Counted from the stretch's first letter, positions 1 to 6,015 are shown. The stretch: 8,967 bases of DNA from Pseudomonadota bacterium (GCA_023412175.1 JAEYOB010000244.1:1-8967), one strand, 5' to 3'. Program-made: numbers and translations. Notes: a model not told the origin generated them from the sequence alone.

Positions 1-192
1 CTGCCGGCGCCGCCGGCCCTGCTGGCGCTGGCGGCGACGCTGCTCGGGAAGCGGGAGGCGTGGGACCGGGTGGGTGGTTCGCTGGTGGTAGAGGACGTGG
101 CGATTCGGACGCAGTTGGGCTGGTCGCCGCCGGTCGATGCTCCGTCCGGCTTGCGCACCACCGCCGAATGGTTCAAAGCTTCGCACGGCTGA
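1..192 (+). CDS. NAD-dependent NDP-sugar epimerase/dehydratase, C-terminal end (partial)
   Basis: The first frame is open from base 1 to a TGA at 190-192, giving 63 residues of a protein that begins outside the window. The tail contains AIRTQLGWSPPVDAPSGL, followed by RTTAEWFKASHG. That is the usual ending of extended short-chain dehydrogenase/reductase sugar-nucleotide enzymes: an 'LGW-PP' motif, then a 'GL-xTxxWF' helix. Such enzymes act on UDP- or dTDP-sugars in the cytoplasm with bound NAD(P). The Rossmann nucleotide site and catalytic Tyr-Lys lie upstream and cannot be seen, so substrate and exact reaction (4-epimerase, or a 4-reductase of the WbpV type) are undetermined. The next gene starts only 19 nt after the stop on the same strand and also handles nucleotide sugars, so the two are probably one operon at the end of an O-antigen or exopolysaccharide cluster. 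Confidence 0.75.
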   Translation: MPAPPALLALAATLLGKREAWDRVGGSLVVEDVAIRTQLGWSPPVDAPSGLRTTAEWFKASHG

Positions 193-211
193 GCATTCCG
201 AAGGCTTTTTT

Positions 212-2140
212 ATGATGCGCATCCCGTCGCCGCGGGCGTTCCTCGTCTATCTGCACGACCTCGTGATGACGGGCATCGCCTTCGTCGTTGCGATGTACCT
301 GCGCGTGGGCATGCTGACCTTCGGCGGCTACGCCGAAGTTCTGATGCTGGCGGCGCCGATCATGATCGCCATCTCCGGCGTGGTCTTCGTGCTGCTTGGG
401 CTGTACCGCGGCATCTGGCGCTACGCCTCGATCCCCGACCTCGTGCACGTGGTGCGCGCCGTCACCGTGTCGGTGCTGACCTTCGTGCTGGTCATGTTCC
501 TGGTCACCCGCTTGGACTCCCTGCCCCGCTCGCTGCCGCCCATCCTCTGGCTGGTGCAGATCGTTCTGCTGGGCGGGCCGCGCTTCGCCTACCGCCTGAT
601 CAAGGACCGGCGTCTGGCGATCCGCGACGAGCTTATGGGCGTGCCGCGCATCCCCGTGCTGCTGCTGGGCGTCGGCGACGCGGCGGAACTGTTCATCCGC
701 TCGCAGGCGCACGGCAACACCGCCTACCGCGTGGTGGGCATCCTCGACGAAAAGAACCGCCGCATGGGTCAGGCCGTGCGCGGCATCCCCGTGCTGGGCG
801 GAACCGACGATCTGCGCAGCGTGGTCGAGGCGCTGGAGCGCCGGGGCGACCGTCCGCAACGCCTCATCCTCACCAAGGGGCAGGCCGACGTGCCCGGCCC
901 TGCCGTCCGCACGCTGCTGGACGAGGCGGAGTCCCTTGGCCTGACGCTGTCGCGCCTGCCCAGCCTGACCGAATTCAAATCGGCCCTCGACGAGGGCAAG
1001 ATCGAGGTGCGCCCCATCGCCATTGAGGATCTGCTGGGCCGCCCCCAGTCGGTGCTCGACCGCGGCGCCATCAGCGACCTCATCCATGGCCGGCGGGTGC
1101 TGATCACCGGCGCCGGTGGCACCATCGGCAGCGAGCTGGTTCGGCAGATCGCGGCGTTGGGGCCGTCCCACCTCGTGCTCGTCGATGCGGGGGAGTTCAA
1201 CCTCTACAGCATCGACATGGAGATCCGCGAGCGCTTCCCGGAACTGGCCGTGCACCCCGTGCTGGCCGACGTGCGCGACCGCGACCGCGTCTCCCGCCTG
1301 TTCCAGGAGCACCGCCCGGTGATGGTGTTCCACGCCGCGGCGCTGAAGCACGTGCCGCTGGTCGAGGAGAACCCGACCGAGGGCGCGCTGACCAACGTCG
1401 TCGGCACCCGCAACGTCGCCGACGCGGCGCGGGCGAGCGGCTGCCTCGCCATGGTCATGGTCTCCACCGACAAGGCGATCCGCCCGACCAGCGTCATGGG
1501 CGCCACCAAGCGGTTCGCCGAGTCCTACTGCCAGGCGCTCGACGTGCTGCCGGGCCGCGACGGCGCGGCGACCACCCGCTTCATGACCGTGCGGTTCGGC
1601 AACGTGCTGGGCTCCTCCGGCTCGGTGGTGCCGCTGTTCCAGCGCCAGCTGGCGCAGGGCGGCCCGCTGACCGTCACCCACCCGGACATGCGCCGCTACT
1701 TCATGACCGTGCGCGAGGCGGTGGAACTGGTCCTTCAGGCCTCGGCCCACGGCGCCGCGCGCGCCGAGGAGCGCGGCAAGGTTCTGGTGCTGGACATGGG
1801 CGAGCCGGTGAAGATCGTCGATCTGGCGCGCCAGATGATCCGTCTCGCCGGTTACCGGCCGGAGGTGGACATCAAGGTCGAGTTCACCGGCCTGCGCCCC
1901 GGCGAGAAGCTGTTCGAGGAGATCCTATCGGCCGCCGAGGCGCCCACCCGCACCGAGGCGGATGGCGTCTTCCTGGCATCGCCGCGGGTCATCGACTACG
2001 CGCTGATCAACCGCGCGCTGGGCGAGATGGACACTGCCGCGCGGGCCGGCGATGCCGGGCGCGTGCTGACCATCATCGCCAACATCGTGCCCGATTTCCG
2101 CGCCGAGACCGAGGTTCCGCGGGCCGATGCCCAGGTCTGA
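212..2140 (+). CDS. WbpM/CapD-type membrane UDP-sugar 4,6-dehydratase (polysaccharide biosynthesis)
   Basis: This 642-aa protein has the architecture of WbpM, CapD and PglF. Four hydrophobic segments lie at about residues 13-31, 43-64, 80-99 and 108-124. A first nucleotide-binding-like domain follows (GVGDAAEL near 153-160), then a C-terminal extended SDR domain with its NAD site at ITGAGGTIGSEL (298 onward). The catalytic region STDKAIRPTSVMGATK places Met429 where the classical SDR Tyr would be, with Lys433 four residues later. That Met-xxx-Lys variant is known in the WbpM/FlaA1 family. Family members remove water from UDP-GlcNAc to give a 4-keto-6-deoxy sugar, the first step towards QuiNAc, FucNAc or bacillosamine. 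I chose ATG 212 because an AAGG sits about 8 nt upstream, and because the longer reading from 137 would overlap the previous gene and add a non-hydrophobic leader. ATG 215 is the alternative. The exact product is an inference from the family. Confidence 0.92.
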   Translation: MMRIPSPRAFLVYLHDLVMTGIAFVVAMYLRVGMLTFGGYAEVLMLAAPIMIAISGVVFVLLGLYRGIWRYASIPDLVHVVRAVTVSVLTFVLVMFLVTRLDSLPRSLPPILWLVQIVLLGGPRFAYRLIKDRRLAIRDELMGVPRIPVLLLGVGDAAELFIRSQAHGNTAYRVVGILDEKNRRMGQAVRGIPVLGGTDDLRSVVEALERRGDRPQRLILTKGQADVPGPAVRTLLDEAESLGLTLSRLPSLTEFKSALDEGKIEVRPIAIEDLLGRPQSVLDRGAISDLIHGRRVLITGAGGTIGSELVRQIAALGPSHLVLVDAGEFNLYSIDMEIRERFPELAVHPVLADVRDRDRVSRLFQEHRPVMVFHAAALKHVPLVEENPTEGALTNVVGTRNVADAARASGCLAMVMVSTDKAIRPTSVMGATKRFAESYCQALDVLPGRDGAATTRFMTVRFGNVLGSSGSVVPLFQRQLAQGGPLTVTHPDMRRYFMTVREAVELVLQASAHGAARAEERGKVLVLDMGEPVKIVDLARQMIRLAGYRPEVDIKVEFTGLRPGEKLFEEILSAAEAPTRTEADGVFLASPRVIDYALINRALGEMDTAARAGDAGRVLTIIANIVPDFRAETEVPRADAQV

Positions 2141-2159
2141 ATTTTGTTGTTTTAAGGGG

Positions 2160-2188
2160 TTGCGTCGCCAGAAAGCCTATCGTATAAA
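2160..2188 (+). promoter_or_regulatory. Sigma70-type promoter of the tRNA-Thr gene
   Basis: TTGCGT (2160-2165) and TATAAA (2183-2188) are separated by exactly 17 nt, close to the housekeeping consensus. The predicted start near 2195 lies about 14 nt before the tRNA 5' end at 2209, leaving a short leader for RNase P. The preceding polysaccharide gene ends at 2140, so the tRNA has its own promoter. This is assigned by pattern only. Confidence 0.7.
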
Positions 2189-2208
2189 CCGCGCCACCGC
2201 AGGACGGG

Positions 2209-2283
<75 letters not shown>

Positions 2284-2556
2284 TTTTCCTCCTTGCAAAT
2301 CCTAGGTTTTGCCGCATCCGCCGCCGAGGCGGAAACCCGAAATCGGCAGAACAAGGTTGGAAATCAGCGCATAAAGCCGTGGAGAACCCGTGGACTTTGT
2401 TCCTCGATCGTTCTTTTTTGCGCCAGCGCTGTAACTCCGGGCGCAGCGAGCTCAGGTCAGCCGCGCATCCTCCAAAAGATTTTCCCCGGCGTGCGGAACC
2501 ACCCTCTCCCAATGAGGGTTTCGACTCGCGCTCACTCGGACACAGGACCACTTGAC
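2284..2556 (+). other. Unassigned stretch between tRNA-Thr and a terminator
   Basis: About 270 nt lie between the tRNA and a strong terminator at 2557-2592. The open frames here, on both strands, run through the tRNA and have no protein-like composition, so I call no gene. A small hairpin (TCCGCC/GGCGGA, loop GCCGA) lies near 2320-2336, and a run of six T occurs near 2412-2418. It could be the trailing part of the tRNA transcript or an unrecognised small RNA. I do not recognise an RNA family. Confidence 0.4.
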
Positions 2557-2592
2557 CCGGCCGCCGCTCCCCGCAGGCGGCCGGTTTCTTTT
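2557..2592 (+). terminator. Rho-independent terminator
   Basis: A perfect 9-bp GC-only stem, CCGGCCGCC (2557-2565) with GGCGGCCGG (2576-2584), closes a 10-nt loop and is followed directly by TTTCTTTT (2585-2592). This is a classic intrinsic terminator on the plus strand. No protein gene ends just before it, so the transcript it stops is most likely the tRNA-Thr transcript with a long trailer, or an unannotated RNA in 2284-2556. Confidence 0.85.
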
Positions 2593-2604
2593 CTGCCGGC
2601 TCCA

Positions 2605-2661
2605 GTGCGTCCGTACTATGCGCTCTGGCGCAGTTGTCACTGTGCGTCCGCCTATGCTCTG
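2605..2661 (+). repeat. Imperfect direct repeat upstream of the receiver gene
   Basis: GTGCGTCCGTACTATGCGCT, continuing CTG, at 2605-2627 recurs as GTGCGTCCGCCTATGCTCTG at 2642-2661, 37 nt further on. The 9-base core GTGCGTCCG is identical and TATGC is kept. Both copies lie between the terminator and the start of the response regulator at 2698, where a promoter or operator would be expected. Function is unproven; a binding site for a dimeric regulator is one reading, a chance duplication another. Confidence 0.45.
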
Positions 2662-2697
2662 CTGATTTGTATCCAGTCGAAACCCTCCTTTCGAGAC

Positions 2698-3069
2698 ATG
2701 ATCACGGTCACGCTGATCGAAGACGATGCCATGGTCCGCGAAGGCACGGAGGCATTCCTCCGGGCGGCGGGCTATCTCGTGATCTCGGGGGCAACGGCCG
2801 CCGATCTGGTGTGGAAAATCACCGAATCCGGCGTGCGGCCGGACGTGCTGCTGTGCGACTACCGGCTCGGCGCGACGACGGCTGTGGAGGCTGTCCCGGA
2901 AGCCCTGGCCGTCATCGAATTCAAGGTGCCGGTGGTCATCCTGACCGGCGATTCGTCGCCGGAAGTAAAGGAGGAGATAACGGCGCGCGGTTGGCACCGC
3001 ATGCTCAAGCCGTATACCCCGCACGAATTGCTGTTCATGCTCAGCCAGATCGAGACCCGCGTCGCATAG
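2698..3069 (+). CDS. Single-domain response regulator (CheY-like receiver)
   Basis: This 123-aa protein is one complete receiver domain with nothing attached. The acidic pocket is formed by Asp9 and Asp10 (LIEDDAMVREG). The phospho-acceptor is Asp54 in LLCDYRLG, the switch threonine is Thr83 in VILTGDSS, and the conserved lysine is Lys104 in MLKPYTP. All the residues needed for phosphorylation and signal transfer are therefore present. The DYRLG and LTGD wording is like receivers attached to hybrid histidine kinases rather than chemotaxis CheY. ATG 2698 begins the first beta strand, and upstream extension gives a non-homologous leader; no strong Shine-Dalgarno is visible. There is no kinase, phosphotransferase or output gene in the window, so its partner is unknown. 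It may act by protein contact or as an intermediate in a phosphorelay. Confidence 0.9.
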   Translation: MITVTLIEDDAMVREGTEAFLRAAGYLVISGATAADLVWKITESGVRPDVLLCDYRLGATTAVEAVPEALAVIEFKVPVVILTGDSSPEVKEEITARGWHRMLKPYTPHELLFMLSQIETRVA

Positions 3070-3201
3070 CCACAGCCCGACCAACCCGCATACAGTTCCG
3101 GTTTCGATTCCGATGCCCGTTGAGGGGTGGCTACCCCACCTGCGATGACCTGGAACGCACCCGGCACCCCATATCCCGATGGATAGGTTGGTGCTTTTGG
3201 C

Positions 3202-3224
3202 TTATCCCCAAAATCTGTGGACAA
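3202..3224. promoter_or_regulatory. Inverted pair of DnaA-box-like 9-mers
   Basis: TTATCCCCA (3202-3210) and TGTGGACAA (3216-3224; TTGTCCACA on the other strand) each differ by one base from the DnaA box TTATCCACA. They face each other across a 5-nt AAATC spacer. The pair sits in a relatively AT-rich patch of an otherwise non-coding region. DnaA binds such sites at replication origins and also at regulated promoters. No dnaA, parAB, repABC or other origin-linked gene is in the window, so I treat this as a candidate binding site, not an origin. Confidence 0.4.
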
Positions 3225-3241
3225 CCCTGTTGGCGAATCTC

Positions 3242-3259
3242 GGGACGAATCATCGTCCC
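3242..3259. repeat. Perfect 7-bp inverted repeat
   Basis: GGGACGA (3242-3248) and TCGTCCC (3253-3259) form a perfect stem with a four-base ATCA loop. Neither strand has a T-run after it, so it does not look like an intrinsic terminator. It may be an operator or part of the neighbouring repeat-rich element. Confidence 0.5.
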
Positions 3260-3588
3260 TGTGACAGATTAAGGGCGGCGGACGGGTTGCCTGAAATTTA
3301 GGCTCTTGCGAAAATGGCGGATTTGCTCGCTCCACCTGACATCTGCTCAGCTTTCGGGCAGCCGTTCCAGTTGGCGCACCTCTGTAACGGTGTCAAGAGA
3401 ACGTCTCGGCAACCTGTGAGCAAACAGCTTCGGCAGACCCGCGCCGGTCCCTCGACGCTGGTCGCAAGACGCCCATCACGCCCGCCTAGAATGGGGCGTG
3501 CGCCGGCCGGCATGCTCGTGCTAGAAGCGGGACGACACCCTCGCCCCTTCACGATGAGGAACGGCCGCCAGCGCCGGGGAACGCCGTT

Positions 3589-3837
3589 TTGGCTCCAGCG
3601 ATCTTCAAACCCTATAAGGTACAGTTCAGCCGCATCACCAGCGGCCTGCGCGGCCGCTCCGAGCGTGACGTCCAGGTCGAGCGCCTGAAACGGTTCGTTT
3701 CCGAGCAAGGCATGGCTGGTGAGTTGCATTCCATTGGGCCGTCCGGCGCCTTCGGCATCCTGGACATCCGCTGCACCGAACGCCTTGCCCGCCGCCTCAG
3801 CGACATGAGCGACGTGGACGTGGTGCTGGAGGGATAG
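3589..3837 (+). CDS. Conserved-looking 82-aa protein of unknown function
   Basis: I do not recognise the family. The protein begins M(TTG)APAIFKPYKVQFSRI and ends DMSDVDVVLEG. TTG 3589 is the only plausible start: the frame opens after a stop at 3487-3489 and has no ATG or GTG before 3589. A GGGGA lies about 8 nt upstream of the TTG as a ribosome site. The pattern alternates beta-like and helical stretches (KVQFSRI; VQVERLKRFVSEQ; FGILDIRCT; ERLARRLSDM; VDVVLEG), suggesting a small alpha/beta fold of the ferredoxin or protease-propeptide kind. That fold is a guess from pattern only. Its sequence is more protein-like than any competing frame. It has no signal peptide or membrane segment and faces the protease gene convergently across a strong hairpin. 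Confidence 0.7.
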   Translation: MAPAIFKPYKVQFSRITSGLRGRSERDVQVERLKRFVSEQGMAGELHSIGPSGAFGILDIRCTERLARRLSDMSDVDVVLEG

Positions 3838-3846
3838 GCTGGCGAT

Positions 3847-3868
3847 GACGGGCTCAACGGAGCCCGTC
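3847..3868. terminator. Strong hairpin between convergent genes
   Basis: GACGGGCTC (3847-3855) and GAGCCCGTC (3860-3868) make a perfect 9-bp stem with an AACG loop. It begins 9 nt after the stop of the 82-aa gene and lies about 80 nt beyond the protease stop on the other strand. There is no T-run on either side, so it is not a canonical intrinsic terminator. Its position suggests it ends or protects the 3' ends of both transcripts. Confidence 0.55.
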
Positions 3869-3945
3869 CGCCGTCGCTGGATCATCGATACAAGGACGAT
3901 CCCGGCGACGGCAGAGGATTCGAAGCTCGGGCCCCGGAAGACGCC

Positions 3946-5280
3946 TCACCAGACCGAGAAGATCCACTGGCCCAAGTCGGCTTTGCGCTTGCCGAGAATA
4001 AGCAGTGTGTTGCCGTCCCCAAGATCGGTGATCACCCCCGCGCCGGTATCGCTGGTCCGCCTCCACACGTCGACCGAGCCCGCGACCCCGGTTCCGTTCA
4101 GCCCTTTGGCAATGTGGATATAATCTTCGCCAACGGTGAAATCGGCGATGGCGTCGTTGCCGCTCTCGGAGGCGAACGAGAACAGATCCTGGCCGCTCCC
4201 CCCGTACAGAGTGTCATTGCCGCGATCACCCCAAAGTACATCGCTGCCGGCCTCGCCATAGAGCACATCATCGTTCTTCCCCCCGCGCACGGTGTCGTCG
4301 CCGAGGCCGCCGAACACCGTGTCGGCGTCCATGTAACCGTTGACAAGGTCGTCCCCTGCCTCGCCATACAGGATGTCGTTGCCCTTGCCGCCGAGAAGCG
4401 TGTCGTTGCCGAGACCGCCCAGGATCGTATCGTCACCCTGGTTGCCATGGGCAAAGTCATCCCCGTCGTCGCCCCGCACCACGTCATCACCGTCCCCGCC
4501 AGACAGCCAGTCGTTGCCGAGGCCGCCGGAAATCCAATCGTTTCCGGCATGGCCGAGGATGTGGTTTCCGTTGATGTCTCCCACCAGCGCCTCTGCATGG
4601 TTGGTGCCGAGAATCTGCACACCATTGACTTGCACGAAGGAGGCTACGGTCCTGGATCCGTAAAGAAAAAGCAGGGCTTGCTTGTCGAGCGGGCCAAGAT
4701 CCCCATCGCTCGTCCCCTGCCCATAATTGTATGACATGACGGTGTAGGCGGTGTTGTCTTTCCCGGCCGGCAGGAATGGTCCATCTTCAGGATCGTTGGA
4801 GTAGTTTCCAGGATGCTTCAGGCCAACGGCGTGCCCGATCTCATGAAGAAGAAGATGCATGTTGGGGGATTCCACGGCGGAACTGGAGTCGATCCAGACG
4901 TCCCCACCGACCTCGGATATTCCCCATATTTCTGAATAGCTGGGATAATAGGCATAGCCGCTTGACGACATCTGGGTGTGGCCGAAGCGAATTTGCCCTT
5001 CGCTTCCAGTGCCGGGCACTTCGATGAAATTGATGTTGGCTGCTGCGCTGAATACGCCGAGCGCTTGCCGCGCCGTGTTGCGCCAAGCATCGCTGAGGGT
5101 ACGAAAACCTGCTTTCGACGTGTCACTGGAGTAATCGGACGGCAGCGTCTCCAGGAAGGAGTAGGTTACCGTCACTCCACTCCCATACGGGCCGAAGCCG
5201 TTCCACCGCCGCTGCGTCACGCCGATGGAGCCGGCGAGCAAGGAATCGATGTCATAAATGCCTGTATTCGCGCTTGCCAT
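3946..5280 (-). CDS. Secreted serralysin-type (M10B) zinc metalloprotease with RTX repeats
   Basis: This 444-aa protein has the serralysin layout: a catalytic domain (about 1-215), RTX calcium-binding repeats (242-367) and a C-terminal beta-rich export region ending FSVW. The zinc site is HEIGHAVGLKH (146-156), with ligands His146, His150 and His156 and base Glu147. The Met-turn follows at YTVMSYN (Met182), with the extra tyrosine ligand at Tyr184. Serralysins are exported through an ABC-type I secretion system by a C-terminal signal and fold outside the cell on binding calcium. No N-terminal signal peptide is seen, as expected. ATG 5280 is chosen because GAGG lies about 6 nt upstream; the longer reading to a TTG at 5358 has no ribosome site. 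No secretion genes or inhibitor gene are in the window. The gene and its upstream region are less GC-rich than the neighbours, hinting at acquisition. Confidence 0.93.
   Translation of the reverse strand: MASANTGIYDIDSLLAGSIGVTQRRWNGFGPYGSGVTVTYSFLETLPSDYSSDTSKAGFRTLSDAWRNTARQALGVFSAAANINFIEVPGTGSEGQIRFGHTQMSSSGYAYYPSYSEIWGISEVGGDVWIDSSSAVESPNMHLLLHEIGHAVGLKHPGNYSNDPEDGPFLPAGKDNTAYTVMSYNYGQGTSDGDLGPLDKQALLFLYGSRTVASFVQVNGVQILGTNHAEALVGDINGNHILGHAGNDWISGGLGNDWLSGGDGDDVVRGDDGDDFAHGNQGDDTILGGLGNDTLLGGKGNDILYGEAGDDLVNGYMDADTVFGGLGDDTVRGGKNDDVLYGEAGSDVLWGDRGNDTLYGGSGQDLFSFASESGNDAIADFTVGEDYIHIAKGLNGTGVAGSVDVWRRTSDTGAGVITDLGDGNTLLILGKRKADLGQWIFSVW
4180..4557 (-). repeat. RTX region: 14 tandem nonapeptide repeats
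   Basis: Within the protease, residues 242-367 are 14 consecutive in-register nine-residue units of the form xGGxGxDxU, for example SGGLGNDWL, LGGLGNDTL and YGEAGDDLV, with no insertions. Two units lack the second conserved glycine: NGYMDADTV has Asp318 and RGGKNDDVL has Asn336. Each pair of turns should bind calcium in a parallel beta-roll. At DNA level this is a degenerate 27-bp periodicity, visible on the plus strand as repeated variants of 'gttgccgaggccgcc'. Confidence 0.9.
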
Positions 5281-5337
5281 CGTTGCCTCGCAATATAATC
5301 GTGCGAAATTTGAGTTTTCTACCGTGCCGGCGCAAAG

Positions 5338-5347
5338 GGGGTACCCC
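5338..5347. promoter_or_regulatory. Palindrome upstream of the protease gene
   Basis: GGGGTACCCC is a perfect 10-bp palindrome 58 nt upstream of the protease start. It is flanked by two direct copies of GCGCAA (5330-5335 and 5353-5358), and the surrounding DNA is AT-rich for this window. The position suits an operator or promoter element controlling the protease, but I could not fit a good -35/-10 pair. Function is inferred from position only. Confidence 0.35.
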
Positions 5348-5454
5348 ACAATGCGCAACCCTCCCTAATAGCAGCACAAATAATAATTGAAGGCACGTCC
5401 TATCGTTGCGGAGGCTGGTCCGTAGTTGCGTGGACGCCCCGTGCCGCTCGCCCC

Positions 5455-5475
5455 GTCATCGCCCTGTCATCGCCC
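5455..5475. repeat. Short tandem repeat in the intergenic region
   Basis: GTCATCGCCC occurs at 5455-5464 and again at 5466-5475, separated by one T. It lies between the protease upstream region and the 3' end of the 137-aa gene. Two copies only; it may simply be replication slippage. Confidence 0.5.
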
Positions 5476-5552
5476 CGGCAAAGCGCCGCAGATCATAGCG
5501 GCAGAAGAAGTTCCATGCTTCCGCAGGCCTCTTCCGGGAGGTCGGACACCCG

Positions 5553-5966
5553 TCAGGAACCCCCGCCACCCTTGCCGACGACCTCGCGCATCAGGCGGTT
5601 TTTCGCGATAGCGCCGCTTTCGGCGGTTGCCGGGCGTGCGAGCAGCGAGGCGACGAAGGCCGCAACGCCCCCGGCGCGACGCTCCGCCGGCCGGATCGGC
5701 GACACCGCCTGGTTCGCCTGGGTGGCAAGAACGGTGACGTGTTTCAGCAGACGGGCACGGCTGTCCGGACGCAGGGCCCGATATGCGAGTTGCGCTCTCT
5801 CGAGATCGCTGGGGGCCTCGGTGGCACGGGCGATGCGCAAGGCGGTGCGGAAGCAATCCAGGTCCCAGGCGGCGTTGTCGATATCCGACATCGTCTCCAC
5901 CGCGCGCAGCAGCGTGTCCAAGGCCAGTGCCGTCACGGTATCGGTGCCGCTGATCCAGTCGGACAT
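5553..5966 (-). CDS. Hypothetical 137-aa helical protein
   Basis: I do not recognise the family. The start ATG at 5966 is preceded by GAGGGGG at about 4-10 nt, and a candidate promoter lies just upstream. The N-terminal half is mostly predicted helix (TVTALALDTLLRAVETMSDI, then CFRTALRIARATEAPSDLER, then LLKHVTVLATQANQAVSPIR). A basic, Ala-rich segment and a glycine-rich tail ending GGGGS follow. There is one cysteine, and no signal peptide or transmembrane segment is evident. Frames on the opposite strand and the other minus frame cover the same bases, but they are Arg/Pro/His-rich and lack ribosome sites, so I prefer this one. Role unknown; it diverges from the small gene at 6138. Confidence 0.7.
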   Translation of the reverse strand: MSDWISGTDTVTALALDTLLRAVETMSDIDNAAWDLDCFRTALRIARATEAPSDLERAQLAYRALRPDSRARLLKHVTVLATQANQAVSPIRPAERRAGGVAAFVASLLARPATAESGAIAKNRLMREVVGKGGGGS

Positions 5967-5986
5967 ACTGCCCCCTCGCCCAGAGT

Positions 5987-6015
5987 GGCATATCGGGCGA
6001 CAGGGGCCCGGTCAA
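5987..6015 (-). promoter_or_regulatory. Candidate sigma70 promoter for the 137-aa gene
   Basis: On the minus strand TTGACC (6015-6010) is followed after 17 nt by TATGCC (5992-5987). The -35 matches five of six consensus bases and the -10 only three. Transcription would start near 5980, about 14 nt before ATG 5966, giving a very short leader that still holds the ribosome site. Confidence 0.5.

Larger units (their letters stand above)
3070..3588. other. Long intergenic region with several inverted repeats
   Basis: I find no convincing gene in this 519-nt stretch. The open frames overlap one another, lack ribosome sites and have compositions like out-of-frame GC-rich DNA. The first half holds inverted repeats: GGGGT/ACCCC (3124-3137), TATCC/GGATA (3172-3185), an inverted pair of DnaA-box-like 9-mers (3202-3224), and GGGACGA/TCGTCCC (3242-3259). 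GANTC sites, the target of the alphaproteobacterial methylase CcrM, occur at 3106, 3235 and 3247. The second half has a TAGAAT at 3487-3492 that could be a -10 element for the gene at 3589, but without a good -35. Confidence 0.5.

Noticed and set aside
173..1750. Long 525-aa minus-strand open frame opposite the dehydratase gene
   Set aside because: It is the mirror of the GC-rich dehydratase gene, is dominated by His, Arg, Gly and Ala, has no domain I recognise, and the plus strand encodes a clear enzyme.
2437..2592. Possible structured RNA such as a permuted tmRNA, SRP RNA or 6S RNA in the post-tRNA gap
   Set aside because: I could not find a tRNA-like acceptor and T-arm pair, a tag reading frame or the SRP core motif, so no known family can be supported.
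3314..3688. 124-aa plus-strand frame starting in the intergenic region
   Set aside because: It overlaps the 82-aa gene in another frame, is Arg/Pro/Ser-rich, and has no recognisable domain or ribosome site.
3298..3885. 195-aa minus-strand frame covering the 82-aa gene
   Set aside because: It is antisense to the more protein-like plus frame and has no good ribosome site; its extension into the intergenic region is low-complexity.
4180..4557. Repeated motifs that could be taken for a CRISPR array
   Set aside because: The periodicity is 27 bp without unique spacers and encodes in-frame RTX nonapeptides.
4114..4734. Plus-strand 206-aa and minus-strand 175-aa frames within the RTX region
   Set aside because: Their periodic composition is only the 27-bp RTX repeat read in the wrong frame.
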